A stretch of 64,000 bases of DNA from Bin87 sp034421995 (GCA_034421995.1 DAOUJY010000156.1:1-64000); one strand, 5' to 3'; counted from the first letter of the stretch, positions 34,067-43,060 are shown. The notes: generated by a model from the sequence alone, not told the origin. Program-made: numbers and translations.

Positions 34067-35992
34067 ATGGATTTCCGATTCTGGCGGCGATCACGGATGC
34101 TGATAGTGGCGGCCGCAATGACAGCTTCTGTCTTGATTATCGCGTGTGGCGGTACGGCAACCCCGGAACAAACTACCACTGGCGATTCAGGTGGCGCGGC
34201 CCCCGCGCCGGCAGCGGCCGGCGCCACACCTACGTTGGATCCCTTTGCCGGAGTGCAGGAGCCCACACCCACGCCGCCCCTGGACGCTACCGCCACTCCG
34301 GTCCCGGTGCCCACTGCCGTGGCCATCGACCAGCGGCCCGACTGGTGGCAGGAAGGGGAAAGCAAGCACTACCGCGGGGATTTCCCGCTGGTGGCGACTC
34401 ACAATCCAGGATTCTGGGACGTGCATTACGGCGGTTCGCTGAACAGCGTGTTGATCCCATCGGGTCCACGGTTCAACCAGATCCTGGAGTACAACCCGGT
34501 GAACCCCAGCGAGATCATCGGCGATCTGGCGGTCAGCTGGCAATCATATGAAGAGGGCGACGAGTTCGGATACATCTTCCACCTGCACCCGGACGCCACC
34601 TTCACCGACGGCCACCCGGTTACAGCAGAGGACATAGTGTTCTCCCTGGACCGGATCACGCTGGGCCAGGTAGAAGAGGGCGTGCTGCGGGCGCGCACTG
34701 GGTTCCTGAACAACTTTATCGTCCATGGTTCGGCTTCAGTCATTGACGATAAAACGGCCAAAGTGCCGCTGCGTTTCCCGGCCGCGGGCTTCATCCCCAA
34801 CCTGGCGTCGGACTACATGAAGGTGTACCCGAAACATATCGCCGAGAACCTGACCCAGGAACAGGCGAACACCGGTTTGACGCAGGAAGAAGCCATAGCG
34901 GCCATCAATGCCGGGAATCCGGAAAGCCTCATCGGCTCGGGTCCTTGGATGCTCCGTGACTGGGAAAAGGACGTTGGGTACGCTTTCGAGAAAAATCCCA
35001 CCTACTTCAAAACGGGTCGCCCCTTCTTCGACGCCATGCAGATATTCCTCATTCGGGACACCGCCCGCCGAATCTCGGCGTTGCAGGCGGGGCAGGTGTA
35101 CGGCTCTTACCAGCCGGTTACCGGAGGAAATCGCCCCGAAGATATGGCCCGCTTGGAAGAAGACACCGACGGCCGGGTGCGCGCCGTCATCCTGGAGGCG
35201 ACCGGTATCCAGGCATTCTTCCTGAACCACAACAAGCCGCCCTTTGACGACCCTAGGGCGCGACGAGCGTTCTATCTGGGCATGGACCGGGATTTGGGTG
35301 TGGAGAAGGCCATCCTCGGCTTTGGCGCTCCGGGCACGTTCTTCGCACCTGGCGTCGTTGAGGACATGGAAGATTTGAAAGCCAACCACCCGACTTACGG
35401 CGACCGGGAAGCGGCCCTGGCCGAAGCTCGCACGCTGCTTACCGAAGCCGGTTACCCGGACGGGTTCGAGATCACCCTCAATACCGTAGGTACCAATCCG
35501 TCGCTGGCCGCCGCCGAAGTCATCGCTCCGCAGATGCGCGAAGACCTCAACATCGACATCGTCATTCAGCCCACCGACCTGGCTACCATGTACGTGGGAA
35601 TGCGCGACGGCGTGGCCAATATGGACGGCGTGGGCACCGGCATCATCCTTCGTGACCCCGGCGATATCATCAACCAGTTCTACTTGCAGGATGTGCTGCG
35701 CAACCCCCACAACTGGCAGAACGACCGGGTGGATGAGCTTATCGTCCTACAGAACCAGGCCGTTGACCCGGCGGTGCGGCAAGGCCACCTGGAGGAACTC
35801 GCTGAGATACTTCACCGGGGCGAAAGCCACTGGCAACCTTACTTCTGGTACTCCAGCGGTGGAGCGTTCGACTACCGGGTGCGCAACTTCTACTACCCGG
35901 CGACGGTCCAGCTGATCCACAAGTGGGACCACGTCTGGTTCGACCCCGACCGCGAACCCATACCCGCTGACCAAAAAGGCTACGTGCCCTAA
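34067..35992 (+). CDS. oligopeptide-type ABC solute-binding lipoprotein, paralog 3
   Basis: A 641-residue SBP_bac_5 lipoprotein. The signal MDFRFWRRSRMLIVAA ends LIIAC with Cys27; the tether is QEPTPTPPLDATATPVPVPT. The binding domain follows the same order of motifs as paralogs 1 and 2, including GDLAVSWQSYEEGDEFGY and RRISALQAGQVYGSYQPV. The C-terminus is two residues longer and differs slightly (PIPADQKGYVP versus MPSEVGYVP). The ATG at 34067 has GGAGGG 10 nt upstream. This copy is the closest to the permease genes, and a long hairpin rather than a T-rich terminator follows, so some read-through into the permeases is plausible. Confidence 0.92.
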   Translation: MDFRFWRRSRMLIVAAAMTASVLIIACGGTATPEQTTTGDSGGAAPAPAAAGATPTLDPFAGVQEPTPTPPLDATATPVPVPTAVAIDQRPDWWQEGESKHYRGDFPLVATHNPGFWDVHYGGSLNSVLIPSGPRFNQILEYNPVNPSEIIGDLAVSWQSYEEGDEFGYIFHLHPDATFTDGHPVTAEDIVFSLDRITLGQVEEGVLRARTGFLNNFIVHGSASVIDDKTAKVPLRFPAAGFIPNLASDYMKVYPKHIAENLTQEQANTGLTQEEAIAAINAGNPESLIGSGPWMLRDWEKDVGYAFEKNPTYFKTGRPFFDAMQIFLIRDTARRISALQAGQVYGSYQPVTGGNRPEDMARLEEDTDGRVRAVILEATGIQAFFLNHNKPPFDDPRARRAFYLGMDRDLGVEKAILGFGAPGTFFAPGVVEDMEDLKANHPTYGDREAALAEARTLLTEAGYPDGFEITLNTVGTNPSLAAAEVIAPQMREDLNIDIVIQPTDLATMYVGMRDGVANMDGVGTGIILRDPGDIINQFYLQDVLRNPHNWQNDRVDELIVLQNQAVDPAVRQGHLEELAEILHRGESHWQPYFWYSSGGAFDYRVRNFYYPATVQLIHKWDHVWFDPDREPIPADQKGYVP

Positions 35993-36032
35993 TTCCAGCG
36001 GCGGACACCTGGGTCCTGACCCGCACCCATCG

Positions 36033-36067
36033 ATGGCCGGCCACAGGGTTTCGCCCCGGCCGGCCAT
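36033..36067 (+). terminator. 10-bp hairpin between binding-protein and permease genes
   Basis: ATGGCCGGCC (36033-36042) pairs with GGCCGGCCAT (36058-36067). There is no T-run; the next bases contain TACAAT (36072-36077), a possible -10 box for the permease operon. It may be an mRNA-processing or partial-attenuation hairpin. Confidence 0.5.
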
Positions 36068-36120
36068 TGTGTACAATACGCGCCTAACAAGTTCTCGCCC
36101 AACCCGGCAGGAGTTGAGGA

Positions 36121-37080
36121 ATGTACCAGTACCTACTCCGAAGGCTGCTCCTCTTCATCCCCACGATGTTGCTTGCCACCATCATGGTGTTCGCCCTGTT
36201 CTCGATCGTGCCCGGCGACGCCGCGGTGTTCCTGCTCACCGGCGAGGATGCCGGCGGGCGCGTGACGAACGAGGACTTTGAGCGGCTGCGCGAAGATCTG
36301 GGCCTCAACCGTCCGATTTACGTCCAGTATGGTGACTGGCTCTGGGGCGTCCTTCGCGGGGACCTGGGCGATTCCCTCTACTATGGAACCCCCTTCGGGT
36401 TCGAGCTCATCGAACGTTTCGCCCGCACTTTTGAATTGGCTGTCCTCGCCATCGGCATGGCTTTCGTCGCCGCCGTACCGCTGGGCATTCTGTCGGCGAT
36501 GAAACAGGATACCGGCATCGACTACGTGAGCAGAATAATCGCGCTGCTCGGCATCGCGATGCCAACATTCTGGATTGGGGTGCTGGTGATATACGGCCTC
36601 GCCTACGGCTTCGGCTGGCTGCCACCATTAGAGTACGCCCATTTATGGGAAGACCCGTGGCAGAACTTGCAGCTGATGCTGCTCCCCGCCGCAGTGGTGG
36701 GGTTCCATGACATGGCGTTCACCGCACGGGTAACTCGCTCTGCGATGCTGGAAGTGATGCGCGAAGACTATATGCGCACCGCTCGCTCCAAAGGGTTGCG
36801 CGAGTGGGTCGTCGTCGGTCGCCACGCCCTGAAGAACGCCATGCTGCCGGTGATCACCGTGTCCGGTTACCAGTTTGGCCGTCTCTTGGGTGGCGTCATC
36901 ATCGTTGAGCAGATCTTTGTCGTCCCTGGCGTCGGCAAGTTCCTCATCGACGCCATCATCCACCGGGACTTTCCGGTCATCCAGGGCGTCATCCTGATGA
37001 CCGCCGCCGTGGTGCTGATACTTAACCTGATAATCGATATGCTGTACGGCATCCTCGACCCGCGGATCCGTTACGCGTAA
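36121..37080 (+). CDS. peptide-type ABC transporter permease (DppB-like)
   Basis: A 319-residue integral membrane protein of the DppB/OppB family with six transmembrane segments. The N-terminus MYQYLLRRLLLFIPTMLL, the periplasmic loop with LGLNRPIYVQYGDWLWG, and the cytoplasmic EAA loop EDYMRTARSKGLREWVV, which docks the ATPase, are all as expected. It forms a heterodimer with the DppC-like protein encoded next. The ATG at 36121 follows AGGAG. No ATPase genes (DppD/F) are in the window, so the nucleotide-binding subunits must be encoded elsewhere or shared. Confidence 0.94.
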   Translation: MYQYLLRRLLLFIPTMLLATIMVFALFSIVPGDAAVFLLTGEDAGGRVTNEDFERLREDLGLNRPIYVQYGDWLWGVLRGDLGDSLYYGTPFGFELIERFARTFELAVLAIGMAFVAAVPLGILSAMKQDTGIDYVSRIIALLGIAMPTFWIGVLVIYGLAYGFGWLPPLEYAHLWEDPWQNLQLMLLPAAVVGFHDMAFTARVTRSAMLEVMREDYMRTARSKGLREWVVVGRHALKNAMLPVITVSGYQFGRLLGGVIIVEQIFVVPGVGKFLIDAIIHRDFPVIQGVILMTAAVVLILNLIIDMLYGILDPRIRYA

Positions 37081-37129
37081 ACGCGGCCACGCCCCTTTCC
37101 GAAAGGCGCGAAGGCAGGCAGGTGTTGCC

Positions 37130-38038
37130 ATGATTGATCAAACGTCGGAACCGGCGGTCATAGCGCGTGACCAGATCGCCGCGCCAAGTTTTGCGGGGCG
37201 CAGCTGGACTCAACTCACCCGTTTCATACGGACCAAACCGTTGGGAGCGATTGGTGGAGCGATTGTCCTGGTGCTTGTCGTGGTCGCGGTCTTGGCTCCG
37301 GTACTATCCCCCTACGATCCGAGGTCCACCCCGGCAGCGCCGTGGGAACCGCCCAATGCCGATTTTATCCTTGGCGCAGACTATGTGGGGCGGGATGTGC
37401 TCAGCCGGCTCATATACGGGGCTCGCATCTCGTTGTACGTGGGCATGGGAAGCGTTCTGGTGGGCATCACGGCCAGTTTCGTCATCGGCGTCTCGCTGTC
37501 ATACATCGGCGGCGTGATCGATATGGTCGCCCAGAGGATAGTGGACGCCCTGATGTCTCTGCCCGGCCTCCTGATCGCGCTGGCCATCATGGCAGTGGTC
37601 ACACCGTCGCTGAACACCGTTATCCTGGCAATCGTGATCGGCATGATCGCTCCTGTGATCAGAACCGTGCGTTCGCAGGTGCTGTCCCTGAAGGAATTGG
37701 ACTACGTAACGGCCGCGCTGGCCGTGGGCGCCAGCCCCCGCCGCATCATCTTCCGGCACATCGTCCCCAACTGCTTCGCCACCTACCTGGTCCTCGCCAC
37801 CTACTACCTGGGTTTTGCCATCATCATCGAAGCATCGTTGTCGTTCCTCGGTGTGGGAGCGCCTCCTGACCAGCCGAGTTGGGGCGGCATGTTGGTGCGG
37901 GCAGCTTCGGCCCATGTCAAGGCTGGCCCGTGGCTTGCCATTTTCCCTGGCTTGGCCCTCTTCATGGTGGTGATGGGGTTCAACCTGCTGGGCGACGCTC
38001 TGCGCGACGTGTTCGACCCCCGCCTGCGCGGCCGCTAG
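37130..38038 (+). CDS. peptide-type ABC transporter permease (DppC-like)
   Basis: A 302-residue permease of the DppC/OppC family. A cytoplasmic N-terminal stretch of about 40 residues precedes the OppC_N-type first helix (GAIGGAIVLVLVVVAVLAPV), then ADYVGRDVLSRLIYGAR and the EAA loop LDYVTAALAVGASPRRII. The end FDPRLRGR is typical. It starts 49 nt after the DppB-like gene and makes the translocation pore with it. The DUF3179 gene follows 26 nt downstream in the same orientation, so the three may share a transcript. Confidence 0.94.
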   Translation: MIDQTSEPAVIARDQIAAPSFAGRSWTQLTRFIRTKPLGAIGGAIVLVLVVVAVLAPVLSPYDPRSTPAAPWEPPNADFILGADYVGRDVLSRLIYGARISLYVGMGSVLVGITASFVIGVSLSYIGGVIDMVAQRIVDALMSLPGLLIALAIMAVVTPSLNTVILAIVIGMIAPVIRTVRSQVLSLKELDYVTAALAVGASPRRIIFRHIVPNCFATYLVLATYYLGFAIIIEASLSFLGVGAPPDQPSWGGMLVRAASAHVKAGPWLAIFPGLALFMVVMGFNLLGDALRDVFDPRLRGR

Positions 38039-38064
38039 GCGCGTTGTTGAAGGATCGGCGGCGT

Positions 38065-39429
38065 GTGATTTCGGCGCCGGCGTGGTTTATGTCCGCGCTG
38101 GCGCTGTTGATGTTGGGCTTGGCGATGGCTTGTTCTCCCGCCCAAACGCCGGCCAGTGCCGATCCAGCCGACCTGCCCACGGCTGTTGCCGGCGCCGCGT
38201 TCCCCACCAGTGCGCCAGCCACCGCGCTACCGACCGCGGGGTTGTCTGAATCCGCCACCCCAATTCCGCCTGCCACGGCGATTCCAGTCGCCACGAACTT
38301 GCCGGCCGCCACGACAATCCCGGTATCGCCGGAAGGCACGGTGCATTCTGTTGGCGCCGAAGCGGCGGAAGCCGCCCGTACCAAGTTCCAACGCTTGCTC
38401 CGGGCATCCTGGGACACTGATTTCACCCGCTCGACCATCTCATTTGATGAGATCATGACCGGCGGACCTCCCAAGGACGGTATCCCCGCCATTGACGACC
38501 CGGAGTTTGAAACCGTGGCCGAGGCCGACGCGTGGTTGGACGCCCTGGAGCCGGTGCAGGTAGTTGACCTCAATGGCGATGCTCGCGCCTATCCGGTTCA
38601 GGTCATGGTCTGGCATGAGATCGTCAACGACACCGTTGGGGACGAACCGGTTGTCATAACGTTTTGACCCCTCTGCAATACCGCCTTCGTGTTCAGGCGG
38701 ACGGTTGACGGCGCGGCGCTGGATTTCGGCACCACGGGCGCCCTTCGCGACAGCAACCTGCTGATGTATGACCGTCAGACCGAATCCTGGTGGCAGGAGT
38801 TCGGCGGCGAGGGCGTCATCGGCCACTACGCCGGCCGCCGGTTGGAACAACTTTACCTGTCCATCGTTTCCTGGGATGACTTCAAAACAGCTTACCCGGA
38901 CGGAAAGGTGCTTTCCCGACCCGCATCCGGTCGCCCCTATGGACAGAACCCCTATGCCGGCTACGACCGTCCCGGCAGCGCTCCGTTCCTGTTCAGCGGC
39001 GAGACCGACCCGCGCTTGCCTGCCGTCGAACGCGTCGTCGCCATCGAGCGCGGCGACGCGGCTTGGGCCGTTTCGTTTTCCACACTGGCGGATGAGCGGG
39101 TGGTAGAAGCATCTGTAGGCGGAGAGGACATCGTGGTGTTCTGGATGCCGGGGACAGCATCGTCCCTGGACAGTGGCTCCATCGCCAGCGGGCGGGACGT
39201 GGGAGCCGCAGGCATATTCTCTCCAATGGGACCCGACGGTTCAACGCTGAGCTTCGCAGCGGACGCCGACGGACGGATCACCGATGAGCAAACTGGCAGC
39301 GAGTGGAACATCTTCGGACGGGCCGTGAGCGGCCCGCTGGTGGGAACGCAGTTGGAGGTAGTACCCGGGCGCAGCGGGCAACTCTGGTTCTCCTGGGCGG
39401 TTTATCGACCGGATACGATGGTGTATTAG
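38065..39429 (+). CDS. DUF3179 lipoprotein with in-frame UGA (selenoprotein)
   Basis: The frame opens with GTG at 38065 and a lipoprotein-like signal (LGLAMAC), runs through a Pro/Thr-rich linker and QVMVWHEIVND to DEPVVITF, meets TGA at 38665-38667, then continues in the same frame as PLCNTAFVFRRTVDG to a TAG at 39427: 454 residues with U201-P-L-C204. DUF3179 proteins carry (T/S)(F/Y)CPLC at exactly this place, so UGA replaces the first Cys of a CxxC. The C-terminal half is full-length and conserved (SWWQEFGGEGVIG). The redox motif suggests a thiol/selenol function outside the membrane. A stem-loop follows the UGA. Alternative start: ATG at 38089. Confidence 0.87.
38681..38700 (+). promoter_or_regulatory. 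candidate bacterial SECIS for the DUF3179 gene
   Basis: CCGCCT (38681-38686), 8-nt loop TCGTGTTC, AGGCGG (38695-38700). The stem begins 13 nt after the UGA and the loop, with its G residues, lies about 20-27 nt from it, which matches the spacing of SelB-binding bacterial SECIS hairpins. Confidence 0.6.
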
Positions 39430-39460
39430 GGAACATATTCTGCGGCGACTTAATAGTCCC

Positions 39461-39489
39461 TTGACACATTGCGCCGCCGCAGTTATAGT
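39461..39489 (+). promoter_or_regulatory. sigma70-type promoter of secreted-protein gene
   Basis: TTGACA (39461-39466), 17-nt spacer, TATAGT (39484-39489), 64 nt before the ATG at 39553. Confidence 0.7.
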
Positions 39490-39552
39490 CTTGCCGATGC
39501 TCCGGCCCGGAGTCACTTGTACCAACCCCACACAAAGGAGCGCAAATTCACT

Positions 39553-40209
39553 ATGTCAACAGTCAATCTCAAATCAAAGCGTCTCTACGCGAGCGCTGGG
39601 GTGTTGCTTGCCCTGATTTAAGCCCTCATCACCTGATGAGGGCTTAAATCAGGGCAAGCATTGCTTGCCCTGATTTCCATTCTGGTCGCGTCGTCTTTGG
39701 CCGATGCTGGTCAGGGCTTTGCCGCCGAGCAAGCGGGCGCACCTATCGAGACAAACCCAATGCAGGACGATGGGAACCCCAGGATGAACTTTGGCGTTTG
39801 CCGGGGTGAAGTCCACGACCCCCACAACTCCAGCAGAGACCCGAAAGAGGACTACGTTCAGGCCAAGACAGACATCTATTGCGACGATCCCCTGAACGGC
39901 TCGACACTTACTGTGACGCAAAACCTCTGCGTCCGGAACGCGGAGACTGGCCACTGGGCTTATATGCAGTCCAACACCAGCGTGTGCCCGGCCGGGACGG
40001 CCACGACCGCCTGGGTGAATTGTTGGAACAACAACTACGGGAGGCACCGTATAATGGAGTCGTCGGTCAACGCCCTTTGCGAGATAGGCTCCACCAAGGA
40101 CTACGTCCAGACCTCGCGGGCCACGTTAACCAAGCCCGACGGCAGTACTTACTCAGGCGGAGCGTACAAGATACGCAACAACGTGTACTGCAAAGGCGAA
40201 GGCAACTAG
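39553..40209 (+). pseudogene. secreted Cys-rich protein, signal peptide split by palindrome
   Basis: The ATG at 39553, preceded by AAAGGAG, starts a signal peptide MSTVNLKSKRLYASAGVLLALI that hits TAA at 39619. After a palindromic insertion, the same frame resumes at 39661 with LLALISILVASSLADAG and runs to 40209. Removing 57 nt (the repeated 16-nt word plus palindrome) restores one continuous exported protein of about 199 residues. The mature part has seven cysteines (FGVC, IYC, NLC, SVC, NC, ALC, VYC) and the segment VHDPHNSS; family unknown. It is either a recent disruption or an assembly/amplification artefact; re-initiation from the TTG at 39661 is also possible. Confidence 0.6.
39605..39660. 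repeat. 56-nt perfect palindrome inserted in a gene
   Basis: Two 27-nt perfectly complementary arms separated by CC; the left arm starts TGCTTGCCCTGATTTAAG and the right arm ends in its complement. The 16-nt word TTGCTTGCCCTGATTT occurs at 39604-39619 and again directly after the palindrome at 39661-39676. Confidence 0.9.
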
Positions 40210-40237
40210 CCGCTCGCCCGGGCCGGAGCATCTAATC

Positions 40238-41128
40238 ATGACCAATGAAGAGAAAGCCCAAGCCCTGCTTGGGTCACCGGCGGGATGCGCGCTCATCCTT
40301 GACCTGTCCGCCAACCCACATCTGCCTTTGGAACGCTTTGCGGAGCCAAAGGTGAGTTTCTGGCTGGCAGCCATGGCCATCGACTTTGTGGACATATATC
40401 GCGACGCGGGATGGCAGGAAGTTGCGCTCAGGGAAGCCAGCGCACACGAAGACTTGGCCCTTCGGATCGTCAGCAATCCGGCGTTTGATTGGTGGTACGA
40501 GCCGATTGACCTTGAAAGTCAAGTCTGGGCGTCGCCCCAGATGCCGCTTGGCACAGGCCGCAGCAGCCCGCTCAAACCCTTCAACCCTGAACGCTGGGGG
40601 AGGCCCGCCCCACCTGACCCGGAGTGCGGCGATCCAATCCCTACCTCGTCGCAAAACACTTCCACGCTCCGGGATGGCTCCACGTCCGAACTTACTGGTT
40701 TCGACACTTTTGCTGGGGAACACGTCTGCGCGTTTCCATTGGCCGTGTGGCAGGTCAAGTTCCACCAGGACGTGCGGGTGCGTGAGATCAACCATCCGGC
40801 GGACTGGCACGCACTCTGCATGGAGTACCCCTTCAAGATGACCGACGGCAAGCTGGTTCCTAACTGGCCGAAAGTCGCTGATGTGTGGGACGGCGTACAC
40901 CTCACCCTTGGCGGAATGCTCTCCTGCGAGCAGGCCCGCTATGAGCAAGACGGCGAGTGGTCAATGATGCAGTTCTGGCAGTCCGAGCTGACTCATTGGC
41001 TGAACCGGCTGCGCATCACCGGCCAGCGTATGCCGGACATCCAGCGCGACCATAACGAGCAGAACCTCAACCCGTTCCCCTATGGACCCGAACTATGGAC
41101 GGGGGAGGGGTTTTTCGAGTTGCGGTGA
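40238..41128 (+). CDS. uncharacterised soluble protein
   Basis: A 296-residue protein that I do not recognise. No signal peptide, membrane segment or known catalytic motif is visible. It is rich in Trp and Pro with long polar stretches (FDWWYEPIDLESQVW, WADVW-like and NPFPYGPELWTGEGFF). N-terminal helices (EEKAQALLGSPAGCALILDL) may form a small helical domain. The region WQVKFHQDVRVREINHPADW is the most motif-like, with several His and charged residues. It starts 28 nt after the secreted-protein gene, so the two may be co-transcribed. It is convergent with the leucine dehydrogenase gene. Confidence 0.7.
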   Translation: MTNEEKAQALLGSPAGCALILDLSANPHLPLERFAEPKVSFWLAAMAIDFVDIYRDAGWQEVALREASAHEDLALRIVSNPAFDWWYEPIDLESQVWASPQMPLGTGRSSPLKPFNPERWGRPAPPDPECGDPIPTSSQNTSTLRDGSTSELTGFDTFAGEHVCAFPLAVWQVKFHQDVRVREINHPADWHALCMEYPFKMTDGKLVPNWPKVADVWDGVHLTLGGMLSCEQARYEQDGEWSMMQFWQSELTHWLNRLRITGQRMPDIQRDHNEQNLNPFPYGPELWTGEGFFELR

Positions 41129-41171
41129 CGGTGGGTAGGCGAGGGAGTTTTAGCGTTGGTGCCCGTTCTGA

Positions 41172-42239
41172 CTACCTCCGCCAAATCCGCCGCACTCGCC
41201 GCACCGAGTCCAGCCGGGCTTCTGCCAGCAGGTCGGCGGCGCGGGCAGTGGAAATTTCTTTCTGGCGGGATGCGGTCAACACGGCGGACATCTGCTCGTA
41301 AATCCGTTCGGTCTGCTGTCGCGAGCGTTCCGGGTTGTAGGGCTGGCCGATCTCCGCAGCAACGTTGATGATGCCGCCGGCGTTGATGAGAAAGTCCGGC
41401 GCGTAGATGATGCCCCGCCGGTGCAGATCTTCCCCATCTTCAGGCGTGGCCAGCTGGTTGTTAGCTCCGCCGGCCACGATGCGGCAGCGCAGTCGGTCGA
41501 TGGTCTTGGCGTTTATGACGCCGCCCAACGCGCAGGGGGCGAAAATGTCGCAATCCACGTCGTAGATGTCATCCGGGGCCACCACCTTGACGCCCATCTG
41601 TCGCGCCCGGTCCAGGGCAGTCTCGCTCACGTCGGTGGCGATTACTCGCGCATCATCGTCCAGCAGATGTTCCGCCGTATGCGTCGCCACTTTGCCGAAC
41701 CCCTGCATCGCCACCGTGCGGCCGCGCAGGGAATCGGCGCCCCAAACGTCGGCGGCGCAGGCCCGCATTCCCATGTACACGCCCAATCCGGTCATGATCG
41801 AAGTGTCCCCGCTGCCGCCCAGGGTCAAATCCAGCCCCACCACGTGCTCCGTTTCCTGACGGACGGTTTCCAGATCCCGCCCGGTGGTTCCCACGTCCGT
41901 GGTGGTCAAGTACCGGCCGCCGAGGGTATCGACAAATCGTCCCCAGGCGCGCAGCAAGGCCTCGGTCTTGTCAGTGCGCGGGTCGCCGATGATGACACCC
42001 TTGCCACCACCCAGGTTCAGGCCCGCCGCCGCCGATTTGTAGGTCATGGCCTGTGACAGGTTCAGAGCATCGGCCAGCGCGTCGGCCTCGGTGGCATAGG
42101 GCCACATCCGGGTGCCGCCGCAGGAAGGCCCCAGGGTGGTGTCGTGAATGGCGATAATTCCGCGCAGGCCGGATGCCGGGTCACTGTACATTGCCACCTG
42201 CTCGTGACCCCGGCTGGCCATCGTGTTCAGGACTTCCAT
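41172..42239 (-). CDS. leucine dehydrogenase (Glu/Leu/Phe/Val dehydrogenase family)
   Basis: A 355-residue NAD-dependent amino-acid dehydrogenase that oxidatively deaminates branched-chain amino acids to 2-oxo acids. LGPSCGGTRMWPY and MTYKSAAAGLNLGGGKGVI contain the substrate-binding Lys68 and catalytic Lys80; TTTDVGTTGRDLETV follows, and GFGKVA is the dinucleotide-binding motif. The C-terminal APDFLINAGGIINVAAE is typical of leucine dehydrogenases. The ATG at 42239 has GGAGGAGGT upstream. Leu versus Phe or Val preference is not certain from sequence. Confidence 0.93.
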   Translation of the reverse strand: MEVLNTMASRGHEQVAMYSDPASGLRGIIAIHDTTLGPSCGGTRMWPYATEADALADALNLSQAMTYKSAAAGLNLGGGKGVIIGDPRTDKTEALLRAWGRFVDTLGGRYLTTTDVGTTGRDLETVRQETEHVVGLDLTLGGSGDTSIMTGLGVYMGMRACAADVWGADSLRGRTVAMQGFGKVATHTAEHLLDDDARVIATDVSETALDRARQMGVKVVAPDDIYDVDCDIFAPCALGGVINAKTIDRLRCRIVAGGANNQLATPEDGEDLHRRGIIYAPDFLINAGGIINVAAEIGQPYNPERSRQQTERIYEQMSAVLTASRQKEISTARAADLLAEARLDSVRRVRRIWRR

Positions 42240-42328
42240 GTTAAATTACCTCCTCCGAGTAACCTGCACTTCCATTATATGATACGTTGCCGGCCGGCCA
42301 GTGGACGTAACTGCTCCACCGTTGAATT

Positions 42329-42420
42329 GTCAGAAATCAGGATTTTCAAGGTTATGGGATTGGCAGGATTGGAGAACATAATCCCGAAAATCCTGAAATC
42401 CGGTAAATCCTGATTCTGAC
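42329..42420. repeat. ~90-bp intergenic inverted-repeat element, copy 2
   Basis: It begins GTCAGAAATCAGGATTTTC and ends AAATCCTGATTCTGAC, with the same core words as the element at 16887-16975 (AAAATCCTGAAATCCGG). It sits between the divergent leucine dehydrogenase and cyclophilin genes, and its right end lies just before the TATAAT at 42436-42441 of the cyclophilin gene. Confidence 0.8.
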
Positions 42421-42483
42421 AAATTCCCATTAGGGTATAATCCCCCGCAGTCAATCCGCACGACACCCATCAGGAGGCGCCGA

Positions 42484-43020
42484 ATGCCCCCCAAGCAATA
42501 TGAGAACCCGCCCGGCCTTGTCATTGAAGGCACCAAGCGATACCACGCCATCATCAAAACCGACAAGGGCGACATGACAATTGAGCTTCTGTCTGAAGTG
42601 GCGCCGCTGACCGTCAACAACTTTGTGTTCCTGGCTCGCGACGGTTTTTACGAAGACAATCAGTTCCATCGCGTCATCAACGGTTTTATGATCCAGGGAG
42701 GCTGCCCCAGAGGCGACGGCACCGGCGGCCCGGGCTACCGCTTCCGGGACGAGGAGGTCACCCGCTCCTACACCCGTGGCACGCTCGCGATGGCCAACGC
42801 CGGCCCCAACACCAACGGCAGCCAGTGGTTCATCGTGCACGGCGCCGACGTTGGACTCCCGCCCAACTACACTATCTTCGGGAGATTGACCGACGGCGAC
42901 GACGTGCTGGAAGCCCTCGCCACCTCGCCGGTCCGGCAGAGCCGGAGCGGCGAGAACTCCCAGCCCACGGAGCGCCTCGGCATCAGCAATATCGAGATCA
43001 CTGAGACCGACCTGGGATAA
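42484..43020 (+). CDS. cyclophilin-type peptidyl-prolyl isomerase
   Basis: A 178-residue cytoplasmic cyclophilin. It has FHRVINGFMIQGGCPRGDGTGGPGYRF, AMANAGPNTNGSQWFI and YTIFGRLTDGDDVLEALA, which are the catalytic Arg/Phe/Gln and the Trp-site segments of the family. It speeds up proline cis-trans isomerisation during folding. No signal peptide is present, so it acts in the cytoplasm. The ATG at 42484 follows AGGAGG by 7 nt; TATAAT at 42436 is the likely -10. Confidence 0.95.
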   Translation: MPPKQYENPPGLVIEGTKRYHAIIKTDKGDMTIELLSEVAPLTVNNFVFLARDGFYEDNQFHRVINGFMIQGGCPRGDGTGGPGYRFRDEEVTRSYTRGTLAMANAGPNTNGSQWFIVHGADVGLPPNYTIFGRLTDGDDVLEALATSPVRQSRSGENSQPTERLGISNIEITETDLG

Positions 43021-43060
43021 CCTGATGGCTCCCGTCAGGCCAGACTGGGCGCAAATTGCC

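Noticed and set aside
38665..38667. Frameshift or nonsense pseudogene explanation for the DUF3179 gene
   Set aside because: The frame does not shift, the only interruption is TGA at a Cys position, and a plausible SECIS follows; Sec is the simpler reading.
39605..39660. Palindrome as a natural transcription attenuator
   Set aside because: It lies inside a signal-peptide coding region with duplicated host sequence on both sides, which points to an insertion or rearrangement rather than an evolved regulator.
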